Assembly: GCF_029688625.1 (NCBI RefSeq)
Contig: NZ_JARULC010000002.1
Span: 186,001 to 250,000, forward strand
Reading direction: 5' to 3'
DNA: 64,000 bases
From: Qipengyuania marincola
Lineage (GTDB): Bacteria; Pseudomonadota; Alphaproteobacteria; Sphingomonadales; Sphingomonadaceae
Below the pieces are notes generated by a model, which saw only the letters and a list, made by a program, of their open reading frames with translations, did not search any database and was not told the origin of the DNA. The translations under genes and the position numbers were made by a program. Positions 9,023-16,571 of this stretch are shown here, piece by piece (the stretch's first letter is position 1; every line of letters starts with the position of its first letter).

Positions 9023-9232
9023 CTAGGGCACCGGGTCGTAACCATGCCCGCCCCATGGGTGGCAGCGCAGTATACGCTTCGTCGCCAACCATCCACCCTT
9101 GATCGCACCATATTTGCCCAGCGCCTGCACGGCATATTCGCTGCAGGACGGGGCATAGCGGCACGAGGGCGGAAGGATGCGGCTCGGCCCCCATTGCCAC
9201 AGCCGGGCGATGAAAATGAGCAGGTGTTTCAT
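9023..9232 (-). CDS. yidD: Membrane protein insertion efficiency factor YidD
   Basis: A 69-residue member of the YidD family (formerly UPF0161), which assists YidC-dependent insertion. The signature [23 protein letters not shown] (three conserved motifs with paired cysteines) and the terminal [13 protein letters not shown] are complete. The ATG overlaps the rnpA stop (ATGA). It is followed by yidC after a 71-base gap in which no obvious regulatory element is seen. Probably membrane-associated through an amphipathic N-terminal helix. Confidence 0.95.
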   Translation of the reverse strand: MKHLLIFIARLWQWGPSRILPPSCRYAPSCSEYAVQALGKYGAIKGGWLATKRILRCHPWGGHGYDPVP

Positions 9233-9612
9233 GCGCGGCGGCTCCGGCGGTTGCGTGGCGGACGAGCGGGATCGCCCTTGCCCTGCGCGGCTTGCGCGAG
9301 CGCCGCCTGCAGTTCCTCGCGCAGCCGCGCAAAATCGCGCTCCACTCCGCCTTCGCGACCGATCAGAACATGGTCGTGGTCCGGCAAGCCGCTATCGGGC
9401 AGTGCATCCCACAAAAGCTCGCGGAAGCGCCGTTTCATGCGGTTGCGGACCACCGCATTGCCGATCTTCTTCGTCACCGTGATGCCGTAGCGCTTGCCCT
9501 GCCCGTCATTGGGCCGCGCGAGCAACACGAAGCCGGGGCGCGCAACACGCAGCCCGCGATTCGCGGCGAGAAAATCGCTGCGCTTGCGGATGACGGAAAG
9601 TCCGGATCTCAT
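9229..9612 (-). CDS. rnpA: Ribonuclease P protein component
   Basis: Basic protein subunit that binds the RNase P RNA and helps process the 5' ends of pre-tRNAs. At 127 residues it is of typical length, with the family RNR box [10 protein letters not shown] at about 56-65 and the N-terminal substrate-binding strand region. The arginine-rich C-terminal tail (about 112-127) is longer than in many homologues. It lies between rpmH and yidD, the conserved order in bacteria, and overlaps yidD by four bases. Confidence 0.95.
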   Translation of the reverse strand: MRSGLSVIRKRSDFLAANRGLRVARPGFVLLARPNDGQGKRYGITVTKKIGNAVVRNRMKRRFRELLWDALPDSGLPDHDHVLIGREGGVERDFARLREELQAALAQAAQGKGDPARPPRNRRSRRA

Positions 9613-9699
9613 GGGGCCTGCATACGCAAAACGGGCCCCCGATGGGAGCCCGCTTGCATCCGTTCGCCGATCGCCGCGCGTCAGGCGCGGCGAATCAGA

Positions 9700-9834
9700 T
9701 CAGGCACACAGGTTCTTGCGGCCACGCTTGCGGCGGGCGCGGAGAACCTTGCGGCCGCCCGGAGTCGCCTTGCGCGCGAAAAAACCGTGGCGACGCTGGC
9801 GCACGAGGTTCGAGGGCTGGAAAGTCCGCTTCAT
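9700..9834 (-). CDS. rpmH: 50S ribosomal protein L34
   Basis: A 44-residue highly basic ribosomal protein, read directly from the minus strand as [18 protein letters not shown] onward and ending GRKNLCA. The sequence matches the near-invariant L34 core. AAGGA lies about nine bases before the ATG. It is the first gene of the rnpA-yidD-yidC-engB group. A strong candidate promoter and a hairpin with a U-run lie in its leader (see separate entries). Confidence 0.96.
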   Translation of the reverse strand: MKRTFQPSNLVRQRRHGFFARKATPGGRKVLRARRKRGRKNLCA

Positions 9835-9890
9835 CGGATAAGTCCTTAAGTCGTTCTATGAGCGGCGGCACAGCCTGCCGGGTGCCACCA

Positions 9891-9919
9891 ATAAAAAGGG
9901 CCACCCTGGCGGGGTGACC
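9891..9919 (-). terminator. Hairpin plus U-run in the rpmH leader
   Basis: On the minus strand an 8-base stem (GGTCACCC / GGGTGGCC, one G-U pair) with a 5-base loop is followed by CTTTTTATT, the form of a rho-independent terminator. It follows the stop of the upstream minus-strand gene by about 40 bases and can end that transcript. It also lies only some eight bases downstream of the predicted rpmH start site. Confidence 0.75.
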
Positions 9920-9933
9920 GCTTGATTGCCGCG

Positions 9934-9962
9934 CGCATAGGCAAACGCGCGCAGGCCGTCAA
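9934..9962 (-). promoter_or_regulatory. Candidate sigma-70-type promoter for rpmH cluster
   Basis: TTGACG (9957-9962) and TATGCG (9934-9939) are separated by 17 bases on the minus strand, a good fit to housekeeping promoters. The -35 element overlaps the stop codon of the upstream gene. Predicted transcription would begin near 9927, giving rpmH a leader of about 93 bases. Confidence 0.6.
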
Positions 9963-10885
9963 GGAAAAGTCACGCTCGCGAAAGCCAGGCGGGGCGCTTG
10001 CTCCCTCGACCGCTGCGGTGCGGATTCAGGCAGGCGGGCAGCGTGGCGCAGCGCCGGTCGCGCCCAGCGGCGCATCTCGCCCGCCGACAGCCACCGGGCC
10101 GAGTGATGGGGCACCGAATTGGTGAAATCGTAGAACGCACGCGCCTGGCCCGCGTCCATGCCCATTTCGCGGTAATAAGCGAGGTATTTGCGATTCTCAG
10201 GAGCGTCGGCGGCGAAATCGTCGGCTTCGCGGCCGTAGTCGTCCATCCAGCTGTGGACCGCGAATTCCGCGCCGTCGGCAATATCGCGCTCGACACCTGC
10301 AAGAAACAGCTCGACCGCGCCGGAGCGGACCGAGCCGACCGCGGGTACATGGACGACAAGCCGTGCGGCGCGGATCATCCGGCCAAGCCGCATGTTGGCG
10401 ATATCGTCCTGCGTGCCCGGACACTCGACCATGTCGATCTGGGCAAGGCCCGGATAGTCGCGCATCATCGCGGCGAAGTCGGCAGGCGTTGCCCGGTTCG
10501 TTTCGCCCAGCAAGGCGACGCGGCGCTCGTCAAGTACCATGAACGGGCCGTAATGCGCCAAGCCCCTGCGATAGCTGCGACGCGACCGATCGATCACGGG
10601 CGGAGCCTGCCAGCGCGGGACGTCCGAGACCGACAAGCGCGGCTGCGGACGCACGCCGACGAAGTCGGCACCATGGTGCTTCGGAATTGCGGTGGGGACC
10701 ACCAGCGGTGCGAGCACCTTGGTTCCCGCGATCGGCTGCAGGACCCTGCCACCCTCGACCTGCTGGACCACCGGCTGCGACACATAGACGACCGGCATGG
10801 CCACCAGGCCGAACGATTGCGCTGCCGCCGGCGAAGCCATGGCAAGTCCGAGAAGCGATGCGGCCGAGGCGAGAATGCGAAGCAT
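9959..10885 (-). CDS. ClpP-like periplasmic protein (COG3904-type)
   Basis: A 308-residue exported protein with a signal peptide (MLRILASAASLLGLAMASPAAAQ) and a C-terminal half (about 150-275) resembling the ClpP/crotonase-like proteins grouped in COG3904. The candidate nucleophile serine sits in RSGAVELFLAG and the histidine in EFAVHSWMDD, followed by the family-typical YLAYYREMGM and HWMT-like motifs. Automatic annotation sometimes calls relatives alpha/beta hydrolases. The start was chosen at the signal peptide; an earlier ATG adds 35 basic residues of unlikely sequence. Divergent from comM. Function unknown. Confidence 0.7.
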   Translation of the reverse strand: MLRILASAASLLGLAMASPAAAQSFGLVAMPVVYVSQPVVQQVEGGRVLQPIAGTKVLAPLVVPTAIPKHHGADFVGVRPQPRLSVSDVPRWQAPPVIDRSRRSYRRGLAHYGPFMVLDERRVALLGETNRATPADFAAMMRDYPGLAQIDMVECPGTQDDIANMRLGRMIRAARLVVHVPAVGSVRSGAVELFLAGVERDIADGAEFAVHSWMDDYGREADDFAADAPENRKYLAYYREMGMDAGQARAFYDFTNSVPHHSARWLSAGEMRRWARPALRHAARLPESAPQRSREQAPRLAFASVTFP

Positions 10886-11032
10886 GCCCCGTTCTCGCGC
10901 GCGCGACTTTCCAATCCGCCAAGAGCTATGGTGAAGGGAGCGTTTACCCTGTTCCTTTCCACCATTCCGGGTCCGCTTTCCCCTCGACAAGTCAGCGTGT
11001 TACCGCCATCGAGCGGCAAGGCATTGCATGCG

Positions 11033-12556
11033 ATGCAGGGGGTCACGCTGGTAGCTCTGGTAAGAACGGTCGCCTATCTTGGGCTGGAAGCGCGCGCGGT
11101 CGAGGTGCAGTGTTCGGTCGCGCCCGGACTGCCGAAATTCAACATCGTCGGCCTCGCAGACAAGGCGGTGGGCGAAAGCAAGGAGCGGGTGCGTGCCGCC
11201 CTGTCGAGCATGGGTCTCGCGCTCCCGCCGAAACGGATCACGATCAATCTGTCACCCGCGGACCTGCCCAAGGAAGGCTCGCATTACGACCTGCCGATCG
11301 CCCTTGCATTGCTGGCCGCGATGGGCGTGACCGATGCGGAGCAGCTGACCGACTGGATCGCGGTCGGCGAACTTGCGCTCGATGCCCGGATCGTCGCCTC
11401 GCCGGGCGTCCTGCTCGCAGCGATCCACGCCAGCGAGGCGGAATGCGGCCTGATCTGCCCGAAGACGCAAGGGGCGGAGGCGCGCTGGGCGAGCGAGATA
11501 CCGATCTGTGCCGCGCCAGATCTTGCCAGCCTGCTCAACCACCTCAAGGGCACGCAGCAATTGCCGCCGCCCGAGGCAGGCGAGGTCGCCGAACCCGGGC
11601 GCGGTCCCGATCTCAAGCAGGTCAAGGGTCAGGAAACCGCCAAGCGCGCGCTCGAGATCGCCGCGGCCGGCGGGCACAATTTGTTGATGATCGGGCCGCC
11701 GGGCGCAGGCAAGTCGCTGCTCGCCAGCTGTTTACCCGGCATCCTGCCGCCGCTCACCCCGCCCGAGGCGCTGGAAGTGAGCATGGTGCAATCGGTCGCC
11801 GGCACGCTGGATGACGGCAGGATAAGCCGCGCCCGCCCGTTTCGCGCGCCCCACCACTCGGCCAGCATGGCGGCGCTCACCGGCGGGGGGCTGCGGGTGA
11901 AGCCGGGCGAGGTCAGCCTCGCCCATCTCGGCGTGCTGTTCCTCGACGAATTGCCCGAATTCCAGCGCGCCGTGCTCGATTCGCTGCGACAGCCGCTGGA
12001 GACCGGCTCGGTCGATGTCGCGCGCGCCAATGCGCATGTGACCTTCCCGGCCAATGTCCAGCTGATCGCGGCGATGAACCCGTGCCGCTGCGGCCATCTC
12101 GGCGATCCGGCGCTCGCCTGCAGCCGCGCCCCGCGCTGCGCCGCCGACTACCAGAGCAAGGTCAGCGGCCCCATGCTCGACCGGATCGACTTGCATGTCG
12201 AGGTCGACCCCGTCAGCGCCGCCGATCTCGCCCTGCCACCGCCAGCCGAAGGAAGCGAGGAGGTGGCGGCCCGCGTCCTTTCCGCGCGCAACCGACAAAC
12301 CGGGCGCAAGGAGAGGACCGGCGTACGCAGCAATGCGGATCTCGACGGCGAGGGGCTTGAGGAGTTCGCGACACCCGACGAGGCGGGTCGCCAGCTGTTG
12401 ATGCAGGCGGCCACCGCCATGCGCCTCTCCGCGCGCAGCTATACGCGCATGCTGAGGGTCGCGCGGACGATCGCCGATCTCGCAGGAGCCGAGCAAGTCG
12501 GCCGCATCCATGTGGCCGAGGCGCTCAGCTACCGACGGCAGGCACCGCGGGCCTAA
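11033..12556 (+). CDS. comM: ComM/YifB family Mg-chelatase-like AAA ATPase
   Basis: AAA+ helicase of the ComM family, which promotes branch migration during natural transformation. The 507-residue protein has an N-terminal Lon-protease-like fold domain (about 1-170), Walker A GPPGAGKS at 221-228, Walker B VLFLDE at 301-306, the FRAPHH motif near 270-275 and cysteines around 351-369 that may bind zinc. The frame stays open far upstream, but that stretch is antisense to the exported ClpP-like gene; the ATG here, or a TTG three codons earlier, gives the family length. Whether the organism is competent cannot be said from this window. Confidence 0.93.
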   Translation: MQGVTLVALVRTVAYLGLEARAVEVQCSVAPGLPKFNIVGLADKAVGESKERVRAALSSMGLALPPKRITINLSPADLPKEGSHYDLPIALALLAAMGVTDAEQLTDWIAVGELALDARIVASPGVLLAAIHASEAECGLICPKTQGAEARWASEIPICAAPDLASLLNHLKGTQQLPPPEAGEVAEPGRGPDLKQVKGQETAKRALEIAAAGGHNLLMIGPPGAGKSLLASCLPGILPPLTPPEALEVSMVQSVAGTLDDGRISRARPFRAPHHSASMAALTGGGLRVKPGEVSLAHLGVLFLDELPEFQRAVLDSLRQPLETGSVDVARANAHVTFPANVQLIAAMNPCRCGHLGDPALACSRAPRCAADYQSKVSGPMLDRIDLHVEVDPVSAADLALPPPAEGSEEVAARVLSARNRQTGRKERTGVRSNADLDGEGLEEFATPDEAGRQLLMQAATAMRLSARSYTRMLRVARTIADLAGAEQVGRIHVAEALSYRRQAPRA

Positions 12557-12969
12557 TCCTCGGTCATGTCGAGGTTGAGCTTGACCGGCTGGTGTTCGCG
12601 GTCGCCCTCGAATTTCTTGAGGAAATCCTCGATCGGCACCTGCTGGGCCTTGTCGACCATCGGGTTGGACTTGGCCATCTCGACGGCCTTGAGCTCGTCG
12701 GGCGTCATGCGCACATGGATGTAGGGCATCCAGACTTCGCCGAACTCGGCCTGCTGATACCACACATCGAGCACGTCGTAGGACGCCCATTGGCCGCCGG
12801 GCTCCTTCAGGCGGATGCCTTCGCCAATGCGCGGCACCGTGACCGCCTTGATGCGGAAGACGCTTTGATGCGTCTCATTCTGGATTTCGATATCGATCAA
12901 CGAAACTGTCCGGCCAAGTCTGTGCAAACACGTGAAGTGCGGCTCGGTATATCGGCCGTTCGTTGACAT
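12553..12969 (-). CDS. Conserved hypothetical protein
   Basis: A 138-residue soluble protein with a beta-rich N-terminal half (IDIEIQNETHQSVFRIKAVTVPRIGEGIRL) and a helical acidic C-terminal end. There is no signal peptide, membrane segment or recognised domain. No convincing ribosome binding site precedes the ATG. Its stop overlaps that of comM by four bases, the two genes being convergent. One of two TGACGTCA palindromes lies 12 bases upstream of its start. Confidence 0.65.
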   Translation of the reverse strand: MSTNGRYTEPHFTCLHRLGRTVSLIDIEIQNETHQSVFRIKAVTVPRIGEGIRLKEPGGQWASYDVLDVWYQQAEFGEVWMPYIHVRMTPDELKAVEMAKSNPMVDKAQQVPIEDFLKKFEGDREHQPVKLNLDMTED

Positions 12970-12980
12970 CGTTTTAACGA

Positions 12981-13013
12981 TGACGTCACGCAGCCTGCGC
13001 GCTCATGACGTCA
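12981..13013. promoter_or_regulatory. Pair of TGACGTCA palindromes
   Basis: Two identical 8-base palindromes occur at 12981-12988 and 13006-13013, 25 bases apart centre to centre, that is 2.4 helical turns. They sit between the stop of one minus-strand gene and the start of the next. This could be an operator for a dimeric regulator or a chance repeat; a third copy occurs inside the DUF4279 gene. Confidence 0.3.
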
Positions 13014-13322
13014 TTCTTCAACCGCACCATAGGGCGTGTTCTCGAGCAATTTGCGAGTGTAGTCAGGGGCGCCATCATCCCACCAGACGGGGCCGCGCTC
13101 ACCCAGCGTCACCTTGGCCGCGTGAACCCTCTTGCGGGCGGCCTTTTCGGATTCTTCATCGCCCGCCCGCTTCGCCGCAGCGACGTCGCGCCGCGCGTCC
13201 ATCAATGCATCGACATGCCGCTGGCGCTCGGTGTCGGACAAGGCGGGATTGGTCGCGCGCCACAGGCGTCCGCGGACGATGATATAGCGTCCGTCGGGCG
13301 TTCGTTCAGGCGGCGGAATTGG
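13011..13322 (-). CDS. Conserved hypothetical protein with unclear start
   Basis: The last hundred or so codons of this frame look coding: TPDGRYIIVRGRLWRATNP, then a charged helical segment rich in Arg, Ala and Glu (DTERQRHVDALMDARRDVAAAKRAGDE is a likely amphipathic helix), then VWWDDGAPDYTRKLLENTPYG. The problem is the start: no ATG, GTG or TTG lies between the coding-like part and the overlapping end of the HxlR regulator gene. Only ATT or ATA codons are near, and the nearest ATGs lie deep inside the regulator. The left limit given is the ATT. Function unknown. Confidence 0.5.
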   Translation of the reverse strand, partial: PIPPPERTPDGRYIIVRGRLWRATNPALSDTERQRHVDALMDARRDVAAAKRAGDEESEKAARKRVHAAKVTLGERGPVWWDDGAPDYTRKLLENTPYGAVEE

Positions 13323-13860
13323 CGCGGCGCAAACTTTCGATATCGATGACGTCGCCGCGCTCGAGCGGTTCCCCTTCGGACGCCTGGCTGCCATCGGCGC
13401 GTTTGCCCAGATTGGCGCGCTCAACGAGAGCGAGATCTAGCGGTCCGAGAATGCGCCCGTCGTGGCTGAGGATGGACGTCGGCCCGATGGGCAGGCGATC
13501 GCGCTCGTCCACCAGCACCGGATTCTCGACCACTTCGGCCCCGTATTTCTGACCCCACTGTCGCAGGGCCACCATGACGGGCAGCAGGTCGAACCCCTTG
13601 TCGGTCAGCCGGTACTCGATCTTGCGCCGGTCATCGGGGCAGGGATCGCGGCGCAGGATACCGTTCTCGACCAGCTTCGCCAGGCGATTGGACAGGATGT
13701 TCCGGGCGATCCCAAGCTCGCTCAGGAATTCTTCGAAATGGTGGAGGCCGTTAAAACTCGCGCGCAGGATCATGAAGGACCATCGCTCGCCCATGACCTC
13801 CAGCGCCTGCGGCAGGCCGCATTCGGTCAATTCACGCAGCGGTTCGCGGATTTCGCCCAT
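13306..13860 (-). CDS. HxlR-family transcriptional regulator
   Basis: A 184-residue winged-helix regulator. The HxlR domain occupies about residues 8-100, opening CGLPQALEVMGERWSFMILR with the conserved early cysteine (about C14) and continuing with HFEEFLSELGIARNILSNRLAKLVENGIL, the recognition region. The C-terminal 70-residue extension is longer than in minimal HxlR proteins and may bind a ligand. An AGGGAAAGG-type site precedes the ATG. A palindromic region lies in the divergent gap upstream, which suggests autoregulation. The gene downstream overlaps its end. Confidence 0.9.
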   Translation of the reverse strand: MGEIREPLRELTECGLPQALEVMGERWSFMILRASFNGLHHFEEFLSELGIARNILSNRLAKLVENGILRRDPCPDDRRKIEYRLTDKGFDLLPVMVALRQWGQKYGAEVVENPVLVDERDRLPIGPTSILSHDGRILGPLDLALVERANLGKRADGSQASEGEPLERGDVIDIESLRRANSAA

Positions 13861-13925
13861 AAAAATCGGTCCTTTCCCTGCAACCTATCTAGCGCCTCTT
13901 TCGCCCACGCCAAACGATTTTCAAA

Positions 13926-13960
13926 TTTTAGGTTGCGCTATGAAACCTAAAAACATAGGT
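13926..13960. promoter_or_regulatory. Candidate HxlR operator
   Basis: TTTTAGGTT (13926-13934) and AACCTAAAA (13944-13952) form a perfect 9-base inverted repeat with a 9-base spacer; ACCTA and TAGGT (13945-13949, 13956-13960) form a second, overlapping dyad. Another AACCTAT half-site lies near 13882. The AT-rich block stands out in GC-rich DNA and sits in the divergent gap between the HxlR gene and a secreted-protein gene. Confidence 0.6.
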
Positions 13961-14047
13961 AGTGATTCGCAACTGGTTGCTTTTTGAAACTCGATTGCAG
14001 TTTTGGCAACCCCGGTTGAAAGCAACGCAAGCCCGAAGGACACAGCC

Positions 14048-14389
14048 ATGACCCTCTCTCTCCCCCGCTCGATCAACCTCGCCGCCATCGTTGGCGCGGT
14101 CGCATGGACCACCGCCAGCTTCGGCGCGGCCATTATCCCGGCCCCGGCCGCTGCCGCCTCGTCGCAGCCCTACTACACCGCCGAACTCGCCCAGCCTGCT
14201 GCGGAACGCACTGTCGTGGCCGGCGGCGTCGCATGGAATTGCACGGGCACGACCTGCATCGCGCCGAAAGGCAATTCGCGCCCGATGCGCGTCTGCCGCG
14301 AACTGCAGCGTGAACACGGCGCGATTGCCGGTTTCACGGCCAAGGGTGAAGCCCTCGCCGACGACAAGCTGGCGAAGTGCAACCGCTGA
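14048..14389 (+). CDS. Small secreted protein conserved in sphingomonads
   Basis: A 113-residue protein with a signal peptide (about 1-35, hydrophobic AAIVGAVAWTTASFGAAIIPAPAAAA) and a mature domain whose recognisable core reads TVVAGGVAWNCTGTTC, then RPMRVCRELQREHGAIAGF and a final LAKCN. Four cysteines suggest two disulfides. I recall close relatives in many alphaproteobacteria, all of unknown function. GAAGGA seven bases before the ATG fixes the start. It faces the HxlR gene across the operator region and ends in a good terminator. Confidence 0.75.
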   Translation: MTLSLPRSINLAAIVGAVAWTTASFGAAIIPAPAAAASSQPYYTAELAQPAAERTVVAGGVAWNCTGTTCIAPKGNSRPMRVCRELQREHGAIAGFTAKGEALADDKLAKCNR

Positions 14390-14432
14390 TTTTTCAGCCC
14401 GCCGTCCCCCTCTCCAAGGTGGGCATGAACTG

Positions 14433-14466
14433 GGGTCCCGGCACATATGTGGCGGGGCCCTTTTTC
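14433..14466 (+). terminator. Rho-independent terminator
   Basis: GGGTCCCG and CGGGGCCC (one U-G pair) enclose a second small stem around CACATATGTG and are followed by TTTTTCC. It lies 43 bases after the stop of the secreted-protein gene. Confidence 0.8.
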
Positions 14467-14510
14467 CTGTCGGTCGCTCGCGTCGCGCTCACGGCCGCGC
14501 CGGCAAAGGG

Positions 14511-15116
14511 CTAGATCAGGCCCCGCGCCGCAAGATCGGCTTCCAGTTGCGGTGCCGCGTCGAAATGGTGAACCTGCCAGCCAAGGGCGCTTGCCGTCGC
14601 GATGTTTGCTGCATTGTCATCGATGAAGAGCATGGCCCCGGCATCATGTCCGAACCGCTCGCGTGCGAGGTGGAAGATTGCCGGATCTGGCTTGGCCAGC
14701 CTTTCCTCGCCCGAAACCACGATATCGCGGAACCGGTCGAAAACCGGCGCTGTCGGGCGGAAGCCGGCCCAGAAATCGGCCCCGAAATTGGTGATGGCAA
14801 ACAACGGAACGCCGCGCGCGTCCAGCCGCTCCACCAATTCGAGGCTGCCCGGCACCGGGCCGGGAATGGTCTCGTTGAAACGCGTCGCATAGGCGCGGAT
14901 TTCCTGCTCGAATTCGGGGAACTGCTCGATCCGCTCCGGCACCATCTCTGCAATGGGACGCCCGCGATCGTGCTGGAAATGCCACTCTTCGGTCACCACG
15001 TCGCGCAGCAGTCGGGCGCGGCGCTCCTCGTCCTCAACAATCCGATCGAACAGGTGCGACAGCTGCCACTGGTAGAGAACCCGCCCGACATCGAAAACCA
15101 CGGCTTCGACTGGCAT
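14511..15116 (-). CDS. HAD-superfamily hydrolase (YihX-like)
   Basis: A 201-residue subfamily I phosphatase. Motif I reads VVFDVGRVLY with nucleophile D9 and a glycine where many HADs have the second aspartate, as in YihX-type sugar-phosphate phosphatases. Motif II is the threonine of ITNF, motif III the lysine of KPDPAIF and motif IV FIDDN. The start at MPVEAVV was preferred over an ATG 21 codons upstream, which would run into the terminator of the ribosomal protein gene. Substrate unknown; hexose phosphates are a family-based guess. Confidence 0.88.
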   Translation of the reverse strand: MPVEAVVFDVGRVLYQWQLSHLFDRIVEDEERRARLLRDVVTEEWHFQHDRGRPIAEMVPERIEQFPEFEQEIRAYATRFNETIPGPVPGSLELVERLDARGVPLFAITNFGADFWAGFRPTAPVFDRFRDIVVSGEERLAKPDPAIFHLARERFGHDAGAMLFIDDNAANIATASALGWQVHHFDAAPQLEADLAARGLI

Positions 15117-15138
15117 TGATGGCACCCCATATACGAAC

Positions 15139-15166
15139 GGCCCGCTCCCCGATGCGGGGGCGGGCC
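15139..15166 (-). terminator. Strong hairpin after the L36-type ribosomal gene
   Basis: GGCCCGC and GCGGGCC enclose further near-complementary C/G runs and a 4-base loop, a stem of about 12 pairs with one mismatch. No U-run follows, so termination strength is uncertain. It lies 40 bases after the ribosomal protein stop. Confidence 0.55.
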
Positions 15167-15206
15167 GATCGTTCAACACAGGCCGTCGCGAAGACGGCGA
15201 ACCGGT

Positions 15207-15332
15207 TCAGCCCTGGCGAGCCTTGAAGCGGCGGTTGGTCTTGTTGATGACATAAGTGCGCCCGCGGCGGCGGATGACGCGGCAATCGCGATGGCGGCTC
15301 TTGAGCGACTTGAGGCTGTTACGGATCTTCAT
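15207..15332 (-). CDS. rpmJ: 50S ribosomal protein L36-type (YkgO-like)
   Basis: A 41-residue basic ribosomal protein beginning [20 protein letters not shown] and ending [12 protein letters not shown]. It is the longer L36 form common in alphaproteobacteria, in which only one of the zinc-binding cysteines of the C+ type remains (C18), so it is a C- (zinc-independent) paralogue type. The ATG beginning this core is preceded by a good promoter candidate about 35 bases upstream. It stands between galE and the HAD hydrolase, away from the main ribosomal operons. Confidence 0.92.
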   Translation of the reverse strand: MKIRNSLKSLKSRHRDCRVIRRRGRTYVINKTNRRFKARQG

Positions 15333-15361
15333 GATGTGTCTCGTCAAATAAATACGCGCCG

Positions 15362-15389
15362 GAGATAGGCCCCGACGCGGCAAATTCAA
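15362..15389 (-). promoter_or_regulatory. Candidate promoter of the L36-type gene
   Basis: On the minus strand TTGAAT (15384-15389) and TATCTC (15362-15367) are 16 bases apart, about 30 bases before the ATG. The gap to galE is otherwise featureless. Confidence 0.4.
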
Positions 15390-15420
15390 GCGCGCCCGTT
15401 ACCGGTGCGTCCGGATTCGG

Positions 15421-16434
15421 TCAACCCTCTTCCCGTATTTCCGCCAGGCGCCGTTCCCATTGCAGGGCATGGGAAACGATAGTGTCGAGATCGGCGAAGC
15501 GCGGCTTCCATGGCAAGGTCTCGCGGATGCGCGAAGGATCGGAAACGAGCTGGCCCGGATCGCCCGCACGGCGCGCCTCCATGCGACGTTCGATGGTCTG
15601 ATTGGTAACCCGGTCGACCGCATCGAGCACCTCGAGCACGGAAAATCCCCGGCCGTAGCCGCAATTCATCGTCAGCGAGCGGTCCGGCTGTTCGACCAGC
15701 GCCTCGAGCGCCAGCCGGTGCGCGTCGGCAAGGTCGCTCACGTGAATATAGTCGCGCACCCCGGTGCCGTCGGGCGTGTCGAAATCGGTGCCGAACACGG
15801 CAACATGTGCGCGCTTGCCGGTAGCCGCCTCGCACGCGACCTTGATCAGATGCGTCGCCCCCGCAGTCGACTGGCCGGTCCGCGCCGCAGGATCGGCCCC
15901 TGCCACATTGAAATATCTGAGCGCGCAATAATTGAAGCCGTGCGCAGCGCTTGCATCGGCGAGCATCTGTTCGGTCATCAGCTTCGACCAGCCATAGGGA
16001 TTGATCGGTTGCTTGGGCGTGTCCTCGCTCACCCGATCCACGTCGGGAATGCCGTAAGTCGCGGCGGTCGAACTGAAGATGAAGTGGCGTACTCCGCCCT
16101 CCACTGCAGCCTCAAGCAACGCGCGGCTCTTCACCGTATTGTTCTCGTAATATTTGAGCGGTTGCTCGACCGATTCCGGCACGATGATCGACCCTGCGAA
16201 ATGCATGATCGCGCCGATCCCCTGTTCCGCGAAGATCCGGTCGAGCAGGGCCTTGTCCGCAATATCGCCGCGATACAGCGGCACATCCGCGGGCACGGCG
16301 AATGCGAAGCCGGTCGACAGATTGTCGATCACCGCCACCTGCCAGCCCGCATCGCGCAGAGCGAGGACGGCGTGACTGCCGATATAGCCTGCCCCCCCGG
16401 TGACGAGCACCGGCACTTTCGCTGCATTGTCCAT
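15421..16434 (-). CDS. galE: UDP-glucose 4-epimerase
   Basis: Short-chain dehydrogenase-fold enzyme interconverting UDP-glucose and UDP-galactose with tightly bound NAD. The 337-residue protein has the nucleotide motif TGGAGYIGS at about 12-20, the catalytic serine/threonine segment FSSTAATYG and the YGWSK tyrosine-lysine pair, as in GalE. Length matches the family. No gal operon genes flank it, so it probably serves surface-polysaccharide synthesis. The promoter is not evident in the 137-base divergent gap to the lipoprotein gene. Confidence 0.93.
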   Translation of the reverse strand: MDNAAKVPVLVTGGAGYIGSHAVLALRDAGWQVAVIDNLSTGFAFAVPADVPLYRGDIADKALLDRIFAEQGIGAIMHFAGSIIVPESVEQPLKYYENNTVKSRALLEAAVEGGVRHFIFSSTAATYGIPDVDRVSEDTPKQPINPYGWSKLMTEQMLADASAAHGFNYCALRYFNVAGADPAARTGQSTAGATHLIKVACEAATGKRAHVAVFGTDFDTPDGTGVRDYIHVSDLADAHRLALEALVEQPDRSLTMNCGYGRGFSVLEVLDAVDRVTNQTIERRMEARRAGDPGQLVSDPSRIRETLPWKPRFADLDTIVSHALQWERRLAEIREEG

Positions 16435-16571
16435 GGGTCCGCCCTAACACACGAGTTGGTAACGACAAGTTGCCCAATAGAAGCCCCGATAACCCTTTTG
16501 GAGCGCATCGCCTGGCCCGTGCGTTGGGTCGATGTGGCCGGATGGCTGCAGGAGAAGGAAAGGATCGCATC

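Noticed and set aside
9600-9960. Replication origin near rpmH
   Set aside because: rpmH lies near oriC in some bacteria, but no dnaA gene or cluster of DnaA boxes was seen here.
9998-11032. Long N-terminal extension of ComM
   Set aside because: It is antisense to an exported protein gene with a convincing signal peptide; the ATG at 11033 gives the normal family length.
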